From an uncultured Prevotella sp. (GTDB lineage Bacteria; Bacteroidota; Bacteroidia; Bacteroidales; Bacteroidaceae), in NCBI GenBank assembly GCA_937916405.1, contig CALFUF010000052.1:1-20980 (forward strand): DNA of 20,980 nt, given 5' to 3'. Positions 1-7,212 of this stretch are shown piece after piece. Position 1 is the first letter of the stretch, and every line of letters starts with the position of its first letter. A model generated the notes under the pieces. That model had not been told where the DNA came from. It saw only the letters and a program-made list of their open reading frames with translations, and did not search any database. The position numbers and the translations under genes are program-made.

Positions 1-21
1 TCGCTTACTAAATAAGAAATA

Positions 22-210
22 CGGGGCCGTGTCGATTCGATCGGGATACTCATCAAATTACATTGAAAACTGAGTCGTCTTTCTGCCAATGGCGGACCAC
101 ATCTCCTCGGAGAAGTTGTAAAACCGGTGGATTACAAAGGTTGAGAGCGCTCTACATCTTTTAACAAAGGAGTTTTCATCACATCCTCGATGCGGCCCTT
201 TTCGTTTTTT
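22..210 (+). ncRNA. Structured RNA candidate with intrinsic terminator (6S-like?)
   Basis: No reading frame explains this stretch. Bases 24-35 pair without a break with 187-198 (12 bp including two G-U pairs), and the 3' arm runs directly into a T-rich tract at 199-210, as for a terminated transcript. Inside, 44-47 can pair with 183-186, 48-51 with 170-173, and 82-87 with 91-96 around an AAU loop. The palindrome AGAGCGCTCT (144-153) could form a small hairpin on the 3' side. A rod of about 175 nt with a closing stem and large internal bubble suits 6S RNA, but I see no sequence signature that proves it. No TAnnTTTG box lies in the first 20 bases, so the transcript may start outside the window. 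It could instead be a leader or attenuator for the downstream ribE. The fold is fairly secure; the identity is not. Confidence 0.5.
187..210 (+). terminator. Intrinsic terminator of the 5' structured RNA
   Basis: The 3' arm of the 12-bp closing stem (187-198, ending CGGCCC) is followed by TTTTCGTTTTTT. A GC-rich stem plus U-tract is the classic rho-independent arrangement. The 5' arm is distant (24-35), so the whole RNA lies between the arms. Confidence 0.55.
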
Positions 211-243
211 AGCTCATAGTTAAGAGTTTAATAGTTGATAGTT

Positions 244-846
244 ATGTTTTCTGGAATCATAGAGGAATTTGCCACCATAGTGGCTATCAAGAAGGACAGG
301 GATAATATCGACTTCACCCTGCGCTGCTCGTTTGTCGACGAACTGGGTATCGACCAGAGTGTCGCACATAATGGTGTATGCCTGACTGTGGTCAGCATTC
401 AAGACGGAACCTATACCGTCACGGCGATGAAAGAGACACTGGACCGCTCCAACCTCGGACTGTTGCAGGTGGGCGACAAAGTGAATGTCGAACGCTCGAT
501 GCTGATGAACGGACGTCTTGACGGGCATATCGTACAAGGACATGTCGATGAGACAGCACGTTGTATCGCAGTGGAGGATGCTAACGGGTCTACCTACTTC
601 ACTTTCGAGTACAAGGAAGACAAGGAGATGGCTCTGAATGGCTATTTCACAGTAGACAAAGGCTCTGTTACCGTCAATGGTGTATCCCTTACCGTATGTA
701 ATCCCACCAGAAACACTTTCCAGGTTGCTATCATCCCCTATACCTTCGAGCACACCAACTTCTGCGACATCAAAGTAGGCAGTGTGGTAAACTTGGAATT
801 CGACATCATCGGGAAGTATATTGCAAGACTGCAACAACTGAGATAG
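244..846 (+). CDS. ribE: Riboflavin synthase, alpha subunit
   Basis: This enzyme converts two 6,7-dimethyl-8-ribityllumazine molecules into riboflavin, the last step of cytosolic riboflavin synthesis. The 200-residue length is normal. The two lumazine-binding barrels show as an internal duplication: SVAHNGVCLTV at about 39-49 matches SVTVNGVSLTV at about 141-151. Between them lies the GRLDGHIVQGHVD junction (90-102), and IPYTFEHT follows at 164-171. I chose the ATG at 244 because the protein then begins MFSGIIEE, the usual family start. An in-frame TTG at 235 would add three residues and is less likely. The gene stands alone, 34 bases after the terminator of the upstream RNA, with no clear TAnnTTTG box in that gap. 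The symbol ribE follows common usage (ribC in E. coli). Confidence 0.95.
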   Translation: MFSGIIEEFATIVAIKKDRDNIDFTLRCSFVDELGIDQSVAHNGVCLTVVSIQDGTYTVTAMKETLDRSNLGLLQVGDKVNVERSMLMNGRLDGHIVQGHVDETARCIAVEDANGSTYFTFEYKEDKEMALNGYFTVDKGSVTVNGVSLTVCNPTRNTFQVAIIPYTFEHTNFCDIKVGSVVNLEFDIIGKYIARLQQLR

Positions 847-854
847 CGCAATCC

Positions 855-890
855 TCTCCTGCTATATATATAAATAGGTATAAAAGGAGA
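855..890 (+). terminator. Weak hairpin after ribE
   Basis: TCTCCT at 855-860 pairs with AGGAGA at 885-890, and CTAT (862-865) can pair with ATAG (874-877) inside. The loop is AT-rich and no U-tract follows directly, so this is only a possible terminator. The rest of 847-940 is AT-rich, with a 10-nt direct repeat CAATAAATTT at 901-910 and 933-942. Confidence 0.25.
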
Positions 891-939
891 CTGCCCATAT
901 CAATAAATTTATCTTTTTTCAAAAAAAAGTGCCAATAAA

Positions 940-971
940 TTTTCGTTTCCCGCTGAAAATCAGTATCTTTG
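940..971 (+). promoter_or_regulatory. Bacteroidetes-type promoter of the HU gene
   Basis: The -7 box TATCTTTG lies at 964-971 and matches TAnnTTTG. The upstream -33 region (TTTTCG at 940-945) only roughly matches TTTG. The implied start is near 976-980, giving an AT-rich leader of about 50 nt before the ATG at 1028. Confidence 0.65.
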
Positions 972-1027
972 CAGTCCGAAATACAAAATATAAATACAAG
1001 TAAACAAATTTAGAGTATTATATCAAG

Positions 1028-1303
1028 ATGACAAAAGCAGACATTATCAACAAGATTGTTGAGGACACGGGCCTTGCTAAGAAGGACGTAGCAGCCACAG
1101 TAGAGGCATTTATGGAAGAGATTCGTCAGAGCATGGCAGTACGTAAAGAAAACGTTTTTCTGCGTGGATTCGGAACATTTACTGTGAAGCATCGTGCCAA
1201 GAAGACCGCTCGCAATATTTCCAAGAATACCACTCTGGTGATTGACGCACACGACTTCCCCGCATTCAAGCCCGCTAAGAGCTTTATCGCAAAGATGAAA
1301 TAA
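1028..1303 (+). CDS. HU/IHF-family DNA-binding protein
   Basis: This is a small nucleoid-associated protein that binds and bends DNA as a dimer. It has 91 residues, the usual size. An N-terminal helical dimerisation part leads into the hallmark GFGTF (47-51), the basic beta-arm (about 52-75) and the C-terminal DFPAFKPAKSF (76-86). At the arm tip the usual RNP(x)TG is replaced by RNISKN (62-67), so the intercalating proline seen in E. coli HU/IHF is missing. I believe this is common in Bacteroidetes homologues. The small basic protein and rng follow on the same strand. Whether it acts like HU or IHF cannot be told from sequence. Confidence 0.93.
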   Translation: MTKADIINKIVEDTGLAKKDVAATVEAFMEEIRQSMAVRKENVFLRGFGTFTVKHRAKKTARNISKNTTLVIDAHDFPAFKPAKSFIAKMK

Positions 1304-1332
1304 AACATTAAACATTTTAATTATACAGAATT

Positions 1333-1422
1333 ATGCCAAACGGAAAGAAGAAGAAGGGCCACAAGATGGCTACTCACAAGCGTAAGAAGAGACTGCGCAA
1401 GAATCGTCACAAGAGCAAGTAA
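1333..1422 (+). CDS. 29-residue Lys/Arg-rich ribosomal-type protein
   Basis: A complete small reading frame of 29 codons starts at the ATG at 1333. The product begins MPNGKKKKGHKMATHKRKKR and ends in RKNRHKSK; well over half its residues are Lys, Arg or His. The KMxxHKRKKRLRKNRHK pattern resembles the AURKAIP1/COX24 (mitochondrial mS38-like) domain, a name often given to tiny basic Bacteroidetes proteins. A ribosome-associated role is therefore likely, though I rely on pattern memory here. It lies 29 bases after the HU gene and 93 bases before rng, probably co-transcribed from the promoter at 964. The reading frame is convincing; the function is inferred. Confidence 0.8.
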   Translation: MPNGKKKKGHKMATHKRKKRLRKNRHKSK

Positions 1423-1446
1423 GTCTTGCAAAAGTCTAAAAGGAAT

Positions 1447-1493
1447 GAAAGGAGTGTACTAACAAGTCGACAGGCAAGTTAGTACACCCTTTC
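1447..1493 (+). promoter_or_regulatory. Long hairpin in the leader of rng
   Basis: Bases 1447-1463 pair with 1478-1493: 16 bp with a single bulged A at 1453 and a 14-nt loop (1464-1477) containing GTCGAC. The sequence after it (CGTTAAAAACC) is not U-rich, so it does not look like a normal intrinsic terminator on either strand. It may be an RNA processing or autoregulation site, an mRNA 3'-end stabiliser for the two upstream genes, or an atypical terminator. Confidence 0.6.
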
Positions 1494-1515
1494 CGTTAAA
1501 AACCAACAACTAAGT

Positions 1516-3093
1516 ATGAATAGTGAAGTAATTATTGACGTCCAGCCGAAAGAGATTTCGATAGCCCTGCTCGAAGATAAAGATCTGGTGGAATATCAGA
1601 ACGAGAAACGAGAGGCTTCCTTCTCTGTCGGCAACATTTATCTAGGCAAGGTACGCAAACTGATGCCTGGACTGAACGCATGTTTCGTGGATGTGGGCTC
1701 AGAGCGTGATGCTTTCTTACACTATCTTGACTTAGGCACTCATTTCAGCTCTTACGAGAAATACCTTAAACAGGTACAAAGTGACAGGAAACGACTATTC
1801 CCCATCTCTAAAGCTAGCCGTCTGCCCGATCTACCCAAAGAGGGAAGCGTGCAGAACACACTCAAGCAAGGACAGGAAATACTAGTACAGGTTGTCAAGG
1901 AACCTATCTCAACAAAAGGCCCACGACTCACCTGCGACCTCAGTTTTGCAGGCAGATATATGGTATTGATGCCCTTCCAGGAGAAAGTCTCTGTCTCTTC
2001 GAAGATCAAGAAAGGTGAAGAGCGTACACGTCTGAAACAACTCATCCAAAGTATCAAGCCCAAGAACTTCGGCGTTATTGTCAGGACATCTGCCGAAGGA
2101 AAGCGTGTCGCAGAGCTTGATGCTGAGATGAAAGTATTGGTAAAACGCTGGGATGATGCTATCGCAAAAGTACAGAAGGCAAAGACAACACCTGTTCTTG
2201 CCTATGAGGAGACCGGTAGGGCCGTTGCTATGCTACGCGACCTCTTCGATCCCACTTATGATGGTATCTACGTCAACGATACGGACATCTTCCAGCAGAT
2301 AAAAGACTATGTCGGTCTGATTGCTCCAGATAAGAAAGACATAGTCAAACAGTATACAGGCACAGTACCTATCTTCGACAATTTCAATGTCACCAAGCAA
2401 CTGAAATCTTCGTTCGGACGGACTGTCAACTATAAACGTGGCGCCTACCTGATTATCCAGCATACAGAGGCGATGCACGTGGTTGACGTGAACAGTGGCA
2501 ACAGAACGCGTGCAGAGAATGGACAAGAGGCGAACGCACTGGAGGTCAACCTCGGTGCTGCCGACGAGTTGGCTCGTCAGCTACGTCTCCGAGACATGGG
2601 CGGTATCATCGTGGTCGACTTTATTGACATGAATCTTGCAGAAGACCGCCAATTGCTTTATGAGCGGATGTGTAAGAACATGGAGAAAGACCGTGCCCGC
2701 CATAACATCCTGCCACTAAGTAAGTTCGGACTGATGCAGATTACCCGTCAACGTGTACGTCCTGCCATGGATGTCAACGTTGAGGAGACCTGTCCTACTT
2801 GTTTCGGCAAGGGAAAGATCAAGTCGTCCATCCTGTTTACGGACCAGTTGGAGAGCAAGATTGACCGCTTAGTCAATAAGATAGGCATCAAGTCTTTCTC
2901 ACTCCATGTACACCCTTACGTCGCCGCCTACATCAACCAAGGCATTGTCTCGCTGAAACGACGCTGGCAGATGAAATATGGCTGGGGAATACGGATTATT
3001 CCTTCTCAGAAACTGGCTTTCCTGCAATATGAGTTCTACGACAAGGACCGCCAGTATATTGACATGCAGGAGGAAATAGAAACAAACGAATAA
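1516..3093 (+). CDS. rng: Ribonuclease G/E family endoribonuclease
   Basis: This single-strand-specific endoribonuclease acts in rRNA maturation and mRNA decay. At 525 residues it has the catalytic core only and lacks the long C-terminal scaffold of E. coli RNase E, hence RNase G-like. An S1-type RNA-binding domain starts near residue 36 (VGNIYLGKV) and carries a lysine-rich insert near 80-120. The DNase I-like catalytic part has the metal-binding aspartates in DVNSGN (D324) and VVDFIDM (D368). The zinc-link motif CPTC is at 426-429, followed by GKG. The start ATG at 1516 leaves a 93-nt leader holding a long hairpin. The glycosyltransferase gene begins 13 bases after the stop. Confidence 0.95.
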   Translation: MNSEVIIDVQPKEISIALLEDKDLVEYQNEKREASFSVGNIYLGKVRKLMPGLNACFVDVGSERDAFLHYLDLGTHFSSYEKYLKQVQSDRKRLFPISKASRLPDLPKEGSVQNTLKQGQEILVQVVKEPISTKGPRLTCDLSFAGRYMVLMPFQEKVSVSSKIKKGEERTRLKQLIQSIKPKNFGVIVRTSAEGKRVAELDAEMKVLVKRWDDAIAKVQKAKTTPVLAYEETGRAVAMLRDLFDPTYDGIYVNDTDIFQQIKDYVGLIAPDKKDIVKQYTGTVPIFDNFNVTKQLKSSFGRTVNYKRGAYLIIQHTEAMHVVDVNSGNRTRAENGQEANALEVNLGAADELARQLRLRDMGGIIVVDFIDMNLAEDRQLLYERMCKNMEKDRARHNILPLSKFGLMQITRQRVRPAMDVNVEETCPTCFGKGKIKSSILFTDQLESKIDRLVNKIGIKSFSLHVHPYVAAYINQGIVSLKRRWQMKYGWGIRIIPSQKLAFLQYEFYDKDRQYIDMQEEIETNE

Positions 3094-3106
3094 ATAACGT
3101 CGGGTC

Positions 3107-4285
3107 ATGGTCACCTTGAAAGTTATCTTCTGGATATGCCTCTTTCTGGTATTCTATACCTATCTGGGATACGGTATCCTGCTATGGGTACTGGTTCGCC
3201 TGAAACGGTTAATCAAAGGAAAACCGAAAAAGGCGCAACTGCCTCCCGATGAGGAACTACCAGAGGTAACTCTGATGATCTGCGCATACAACGAGCAGGA
3301 TATCGTGGATATCAAGATGGAGAACACCCATCAGATCACCTACCCTAAACTGCACGTTGTATGGGTGACTGACGGTTCTAATGACGGTACCAACGACTAT
3401 CTCGCTAAGTATCCTGACGTACAGGTGATCTATTCTCCTGAACGCCGAGGCAAAACAGCTGCTCTGAACCACGGGCTCGGAGAGGTGAAGGACGAGCTCG
3501 TCGTGATGACTGATGCCAACACGATGCTGAACCCTGAGTCAATTCAGGAAATCGTACGTTGCTTTATGGACCCACAGGTTGCCTGTGTGGCTGGTGAGAA
3601 AAGAGTAGCTGCACGCCATGAGGGACAAGCCGCCGCTGAGGGCGAAGGTCTCTATTGGAAATATGAGAGCACCTTAAAACGCTGGGATGGAGAACTATAC
3701 TCTGCTATGGGTGCCGCTGGTGAGCTCTGTGCCATCAGAAGGTCTCTTTATGAACCAATGCCAGAGAACGCCCTCCTTGACGATTTTGTCATGTCGCTCC
3801 GTATGGTGGACAAAGGTTACAAAATCGCATACACCCCCAATGCCTATGCCATGGAATACGGCTCCGCTGACTTAGCTGAGGAATCGAAACGTAAGCGTCG
3901 TATTGCCGCAGGTGGTCTACAGAGTATCTGGTGGCTTCGTGACATGATGAACCCCTTCCGTCAACCTATTGTCGCTTTCCAGTTTGTGTCCCACCGTGTG
4001 TTGCGTTGGAGCATCACCCCTGTCGCTCTATTCTTACTGATCCCTCTGAATGTACTATTAGTATTTCTGAAAGCAGGAGGAATCTATAACTTACTATGGG
4101 GCATGCAGATAATATTTTATGCTGCAGCTTTTCTTGGATACTATTTAGAGAAACATGGAAAGAAGAACAAGCTGCTATATGTACCCTACTATTTCCTGTT
4201 TATGAATCTTAACATTTTCAGGGGAATGAGTTATCTAAAAAGTCACAAGAGCAGTGGTGCTTGGGAAAAAGCAAAAAGAGGATAA
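3107..4285 (+). CDS. Membrane glycosyltransferase, family GT2
   Basis: It probably transfers sugar from a nucleotide-sugar donor in the inner membrane, building an envelope or exopolysaccharide glycan. Of 392 residues, about 5-33 form an N-terminal membrane anchor. The cytosolic GT-A domain follows: MICAYNEQ (57-64), VTDGSNDGT (87-95, D89), TDAN (135-138, the DXD equivalent) and DD at 225-226 (likely base). Three membrane helices follow near 304-322, 326-346 and 357-373. The layout resembles poly-GlcNAc or cellulose synthase-like enzymes. Where processive enzymes carry QxxRW, this one reads QSIWW (272-276), without the arginine. It lies 13 bases after rng and may be co-transcribed. Acceptor and product are unknown. 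Confidence 0.88.
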   Translation: MVTLKVIFWICLFLVFYTYLGYGILLWVLVRLKRLIKGKPKKAQLPPDEELPEVTLMICAYNEQDIVDIKMENTHQITYPKLHVVWVTDGSNDGTNDYLAKYPDVQVIYSPERRGKTAALNHGLGEVKDELVVMTDANTMLNPESIQEIVRCFMDPQVACVAGEKRVAARHEGQAAAEGEGLYWKYESTLKRWDGELYSAMGAAGELCAIRRSLYEPMPENALLDDFVMSLRMVDKGYKIAYTPNAYAMEYGSADLAEESKRKRRIAAGGLQSIWWLRDMMNPFRQPIVAFQFVSHRVLRWSITPVALFLLIPLNVLLVFLKAGGIYNLLWGMQIIFYAAAFLGYYLEKHGKKNKLLYVPYYFLFMNLNIFRGMSYLKSHKSSGAWEKAKRG

Positions 4286-4300
4286 AAAGCATTAAATTCT

Positions 4301-4332
4301 TTTGTTTATTTGAGGAATTATTTATACCTTTG
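4301..4332 (+). promoter_or_regulatory. Bacteroidetes-type promoter of the hybrid kinase operon
   Basis: TTTG at 4301-4304, a 20-nt spacer, then TACCTTTG at 4325-4332. Box sequences and spacing both fit the primary-sigma promoter of this phylum. It lies about 30 bases upstream of the ATG at 4362, so the kinase gene has a short leader and is separate from the glycosyltransferase unit. Confidence 0.8.
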
Positions 4333-4361
4333 CAGAATATTATTGTCATTTTGTTAGAAGA

Positions 4362-5612
4362 ATGAATCAAGACGAACGTGACATACTCTTACAAAAAATA
4401 GCTGAAGCCAATGTCAGATTGGATGCAGCAAACGCGAAATTGCTTGCTGCTAATACCAAATTGGAGGAATACGAGTCTAAAGCTAAAGAAGCAGAGAAAG
4501 CAAGTAAGATGAAATCCCTCTTCCTTGCTAATATGAGTCATGAGATTCGTACTCCCCTGAATGCCATTGAAGGTTTCTCCAGAGTCATGTGTGAGACAGA
4601 CTCTCAAGAAGAGCGTTCTAAGTACATGGAGATTATCGAGAGCAATAATGCCCGTCTGTTAACCCTCATCAACGAGATTCTTGACTTATCGAGAGTCGAG
4701 TCAGGTGAAGTGGCTATTAAAAAGTCCATGACCGACCTGAATGAACTTTGCAGAAATCTCATGAACACCTTCAAGTTCAGATGCCCCGAGACTGTGCAGA
4801 TGAACTGGACCAAGCCAAACATGGCTGTCACCCTCAATACAGATGCCAACCGTATCATGCAGGTGTTCTCAAACCTGATTAGTAATGCTTTGAAGCACAC
4901 CTCAAAAGGAAATATCACATATGGCTATCGCATGTTGAATGATGGTCAAGAGGTTGAATTCTATGTATCTGATACAGGTTCAGGAATAGCTCCAGAGGAT
5001 ATCAACGATATTTTCAAGACTTATGTGTCAAAAGACGCAGAGACCAACCAAAATGGTTATGGACTAGGTCTGCCGCTTAGCAAGATCATCGTGGAGAAAC
5101 TGGGTGGTACCATTAGTGTTTCCTCAACATTGGGCGAAGGCTCCACCTTCCGTTTCAAATTCCCCTTTGAAGGTACGATTGGGGGCGTTGCCAAGAACAC
5201 CCGTATCACCACTAATTCCAGAACGATTCGTGTCAGTACTCGTACAGATGTTGCCAATGCACCACTGATTTTGGTTGCAGAGGACGAGGACAACAACTAC
5301 GAGTTAGTAAAAGTTGTCCTGTCGAAACGTTATCGTCTGCTACGTGCCCACAATGGTATTGAGGCTGTAACACTTTGTGAGGACGAGCACCCTGACCTCA
5401 TCTTGATGGATATCCGCATGCCAGATATGAATGGTCTTGACGCTACTCGTATTATCAAAGAGGTAAACCATGACATACCTGTTATCGCATTGAGTGCCTA
5501 TGCCTTCGATGAGAATATCAAAGAGGCTATGGAGGCTGGATGTAATGAGTTCATGGCAAAACCTTTCCGTGTAGAGGACTTGCTGGATAAGATTCAGAAA
5601 TTCTTGAAATAA
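4362..5612 (+). CDS. Soluble hybrid histidine kinase with receiver domain
   Basis: This is a two-component phosphorelay protein of 416 residues. Residues 1-52 form a predicted alanine/lysine-rich coiled coil. The HisKA domain has phospho-acceptor H60 in MSHEIRTPLNAIEGF. The ATPase domain has an N box around N175 (SNLISNALKHT), DTGSGIAP (204-211) and GYGLGLPLS (232-240). The C-terminal receiver (about 301-416) has acidic residues E307/D308, phospho-acceptor D350 in LILMDIRMPDMNG, S378 and K400. There is no membrane segment and no PAS, GAF or other sensor domain, so any signal must come through the coiled coil or a partner. No response regulator with an output domain adjoins it. A membrane EEP-family protein follows after 13 bases, likely in the same transcript. 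Confidence 0.93.
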   Translation: MNQDERDILLQKIAEANVRLDAANAKLLAANTKLEEYESKAKEAEKASKMKSLFLANMSHEIRTPLNAIEGFSRVMCETDSQEERSKYMEIIESNNARLLTLINEILDLSRVESGEVAIKKSMTDLNELCRNLMNTFKFRCPETVQMNWTKPNMAVTLNTDANRIMQVFSNLISNALKHTSKGNITYGYRMLNDGQEVEFYVSDTGSGIAPEDINDIFKTYVSKDAETNQNGYGLGLPLSKIIVEKLGGTISVSSTLGEGSTFRFKFPFEGTIGGVAKNTRITTNSRTIRVSTRTDVANAPLILVAEDEDNNYELVKVVLSKRYRLLRAHNGIEAVTLCEDEHPDLILMDIRMPDMNGLDATRIIKEVNHDIPVIALSAYAFDENIKEAMEAGCNEFMAKPFRVEDLLDKIQKFLK

Positions 5613-5625
5613 TAAAACCACATAT

Positions 5626-6690
5626 ATGGGAAAACTTGCTGTATATAAGTATGTAGCGATGATGTTTCTCGTGCTACAGCTTATTGTATCCGCCTATACA
5701 TTCTTAGGCTTGTTCGGAGGAGATGTTAATCCAGTAGGAAACATGGCGCGTGCCATGGTGGTATATATCCTCCCTCTCCTGATCATAGCTAATTTCCTTT
5801 TATTGATCTACTGGCTTGTTCGCAAACGCTGGCTTATCGCCATCCTCCCATTGGTCACTATCCTCTGCTGTATCCCCTATATTGGAACCGTTTTCCAATT
5901 TGGTTCTGTAGATGAGAAAATAGGAGACGCACAGAAGGGATTGAAGATCGCCACCTATAACGTGGAAAGATTCAACAGAGAGACTTCGGGGTTCTTGGCA
6001 TTAGACATCTTGGCGGAGATGAAACGACAGAAAGTGGATGTTTTCTGTGTTCAGGAATATATGGAGACTGGCGGAGATGTCAACAATACGAATTCCTATA
6101 AAGAATATTTCCCATACGTCGCTAAAGCAGGAAAGGATGTTGTCATCTTCAGCCGCTACCCTATCAAGAAGATGAAACCATTTCTCTTTGAGGACTCTAA
6201 CCAAGCTGGTATGTATGCCGATATTGATGTCAACGGTCAGGTTTTTCGTGTGTTTAGTGTACACTTAGAGACTACGGGTATCAATAGCACGATGTCCCAT
6301 GCAAATAGTTTAGAGGCGCAGGGATACGATGTCAGTAAGAACCGAGTATTGAACGCTATCTATGGCAATTATTCGTTAGGTATGCTGTTCCGTGCGGCAC
6401 AGGCAAATATCATTGCTAACGAGATACGTTCCTCCGAGGTTCCTTGTATTGTCTGTGGTGACTTCAATGATGTCCCCTACTCTTACGTTTACAAAACGAT
6501 GCTAGGCGACTTAGTAGACGGTTTCAAGGAATGTGGTCGCGGCGGATGGATGGGGACCTATCGTGGTAAGAAGAGTGCCCGTATCGACTATATCTTCCAT
6601 AGCCAGACGATGAAAGGTCTGAATTATTACAAGACAGACCTGACCTATTCCGACCACTACCCAGTGTTTATGAAAGTTGAATTACCATAA
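5626..6690 (+). CDS. Membrane-anchored endonuclease/exonuclease/phosphatase family protein
   Basis: The 354 residues start with about three hydrophobic helices (near 8-28, 45-65 and 70-92). A DNase I-like phosphoesterase domain follows, from residue 105 to the end. The family's catalytic set is present: ATYNVERF (N112), CVQE (E144), VHLE (H213), CGDFND (D279, N281), RIDYIF (D321) and SDHYP (D343, H344). The domain probably faces the periplasm, since an odd number of helices precedes it, but this is a topology guess. Substrates in this family range from nucleic acids to phospholipids and inositol phosphates; the sequence does not choose between them. It follows the hybrid kinase by 13 bases and is followed by a terminator. 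Confidence 0.88.
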   Translation: MGKLAVYKYVAMMFLVLQLIVSAYTFLGLFGGDVNPVGNMARAMVVYILPLLIIANFLLLIYWLVRKRWLIAILPLVTILCCIPYIGTVFQFGSVDEKIGDAQKGLKIATYNVERFNRETSGFLALDILAEMKRQKVDVFCVQEYMETGGDVNNTNSYKEYFPYVAKAGKDVVIFSRYPIKKMKPFLFEDSNQAGMYADIDVNGQVFRVFSVHLETTGINSTMSHANSLEAQGYDVSKNRVLNAIYGNYSLGMLFRAAQANIIANEIRSSEVPCIVCGDFNDVPYSYVYKTMLGDLVDGFKECGRGGWMGTYRGKKSARIDYIFHSQTMKGLNYYKTDLTYSDHYPVFMKVELP

Positions 6691-6699
6691 TAAGGACAA

Positions 6700-6734
6700 T
6701 GAAAAATCCCAACCTGAGCGGTTGGGATTTTTCA
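6700..6734. terminator. Bidirectional intrinsic terminator
   Basis: A perfect 15-bp stem pairs 6700-6714 with 6720-6734 around a 5-nt loop (TGAGC). Runs of A on one arm and T on the other give a U-tract on both strands. It lies 9 bases after the EEP gene (plus) and 10 bases after the AlaX gene (minus), ending both converging units. Confidence 0.92.
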
Positions 6735-6744
6735 TTATATCCAA

Positions 6745-7209
6745 TTATACGATTTTAAACCTGACCCTGAACGAGCGTTCGTGCTCGTCCCAGTTGGTAC
6801 CGAGCATCTCGAATCTACCTATCTGGCTGGTGGAACGAACATGTTTGCCAATGCACGGACAGACATCATAGTCACCAATACGTACCAACCGGATGGTTTC
6901 TGAGGCATCATCTGGAAGACGTTCTGCCGAAACACCATCTGGAAGACTGTCCTTTGTCACATACTCAAAAGTTACAGGCAAATCTGCTTCTATCAATTCA
7001 TTCATCCGACGCTCAATCTCTTTTTCTTCCTGACGAGTCGGCTTGTGATCGATATGGAAGCTCATTTTACTCTTCTTCCGCTCTATATGGGCATTGTAAG
7101 AACGCTCACATCCAAACAGCTGTATCATTGTCTGGTTCAAAAGATGCTCCGCCGTATGGGCTGGTGGAAACTCTTCCTTATGATGCTCGTTCAGTATATA
7201 GTCTTCCAT
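6745..7209 (-). CDS. AlaX-type alanyl-tRNA editing protein
   Basis: This stand-alone editing domain is predicted to hydrolyse wrongly charged Ser- (or Gly-) tRNA(Ala) in trans. The 154-residue length fits the short AlaX class. The zinc site of the AlaRS/ThrRS second additional domain is visible: HTAEH (H18 and H22) and CIGKH (C119 and H123). The following VRSTSQIGRFEML resembles the segment after CxxxH in AlaRS. The N-terminal glycine-rich motif of longer AlaX forms is absent. Specificity for Ala rather than Thr tRNA is inferred from the short AlaX-like architecture. It is the last gene of the fabD operon, starting 3 bases after the amylase stop. Confidence 0.85.
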   Translation of the reverse strand: MEDYILNEHHKEEFPPAHTAEHLLNQTMIQLFGCERSYNAHIERKKSKMSFHIDHKPTRQEEKEIERRMNELIEADLPVTFEYVTKDSLPDGVSAERLPDDASETIRLVRIGDYDVCPCIGKHVRSTSQIGRFEMLGTNWDEHERSFRVRFKIV

Positions 7210-7212
7210 ACC

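Noticed and set aside
22..210. FMN riboswitch or tmRNA upstream of ribE
   Set aside because: An FMN riboswitch would be expected next to ribE, but its conserved junction sequences are absent. The 5' GGGGCCG...GATTCGA stretch recalls a tmRNA start, but there is no T-arm, CCA end or tag frame, and the element is too short.
220..837. Open minus-strand frame opposite ribE
   Set aside because: It mirrors the riboflavin synthase gene, whose protein motifs are unmistakable; the antisense product shows no domain.
901..942. CAATAAATTT direct repeat as operator before the HU gene
   Set aside because: The two 10-mers flank a T-run and an A-run in very AT-rich DNA; such a repeat is easily chance and lies upstream of a normal promoter.
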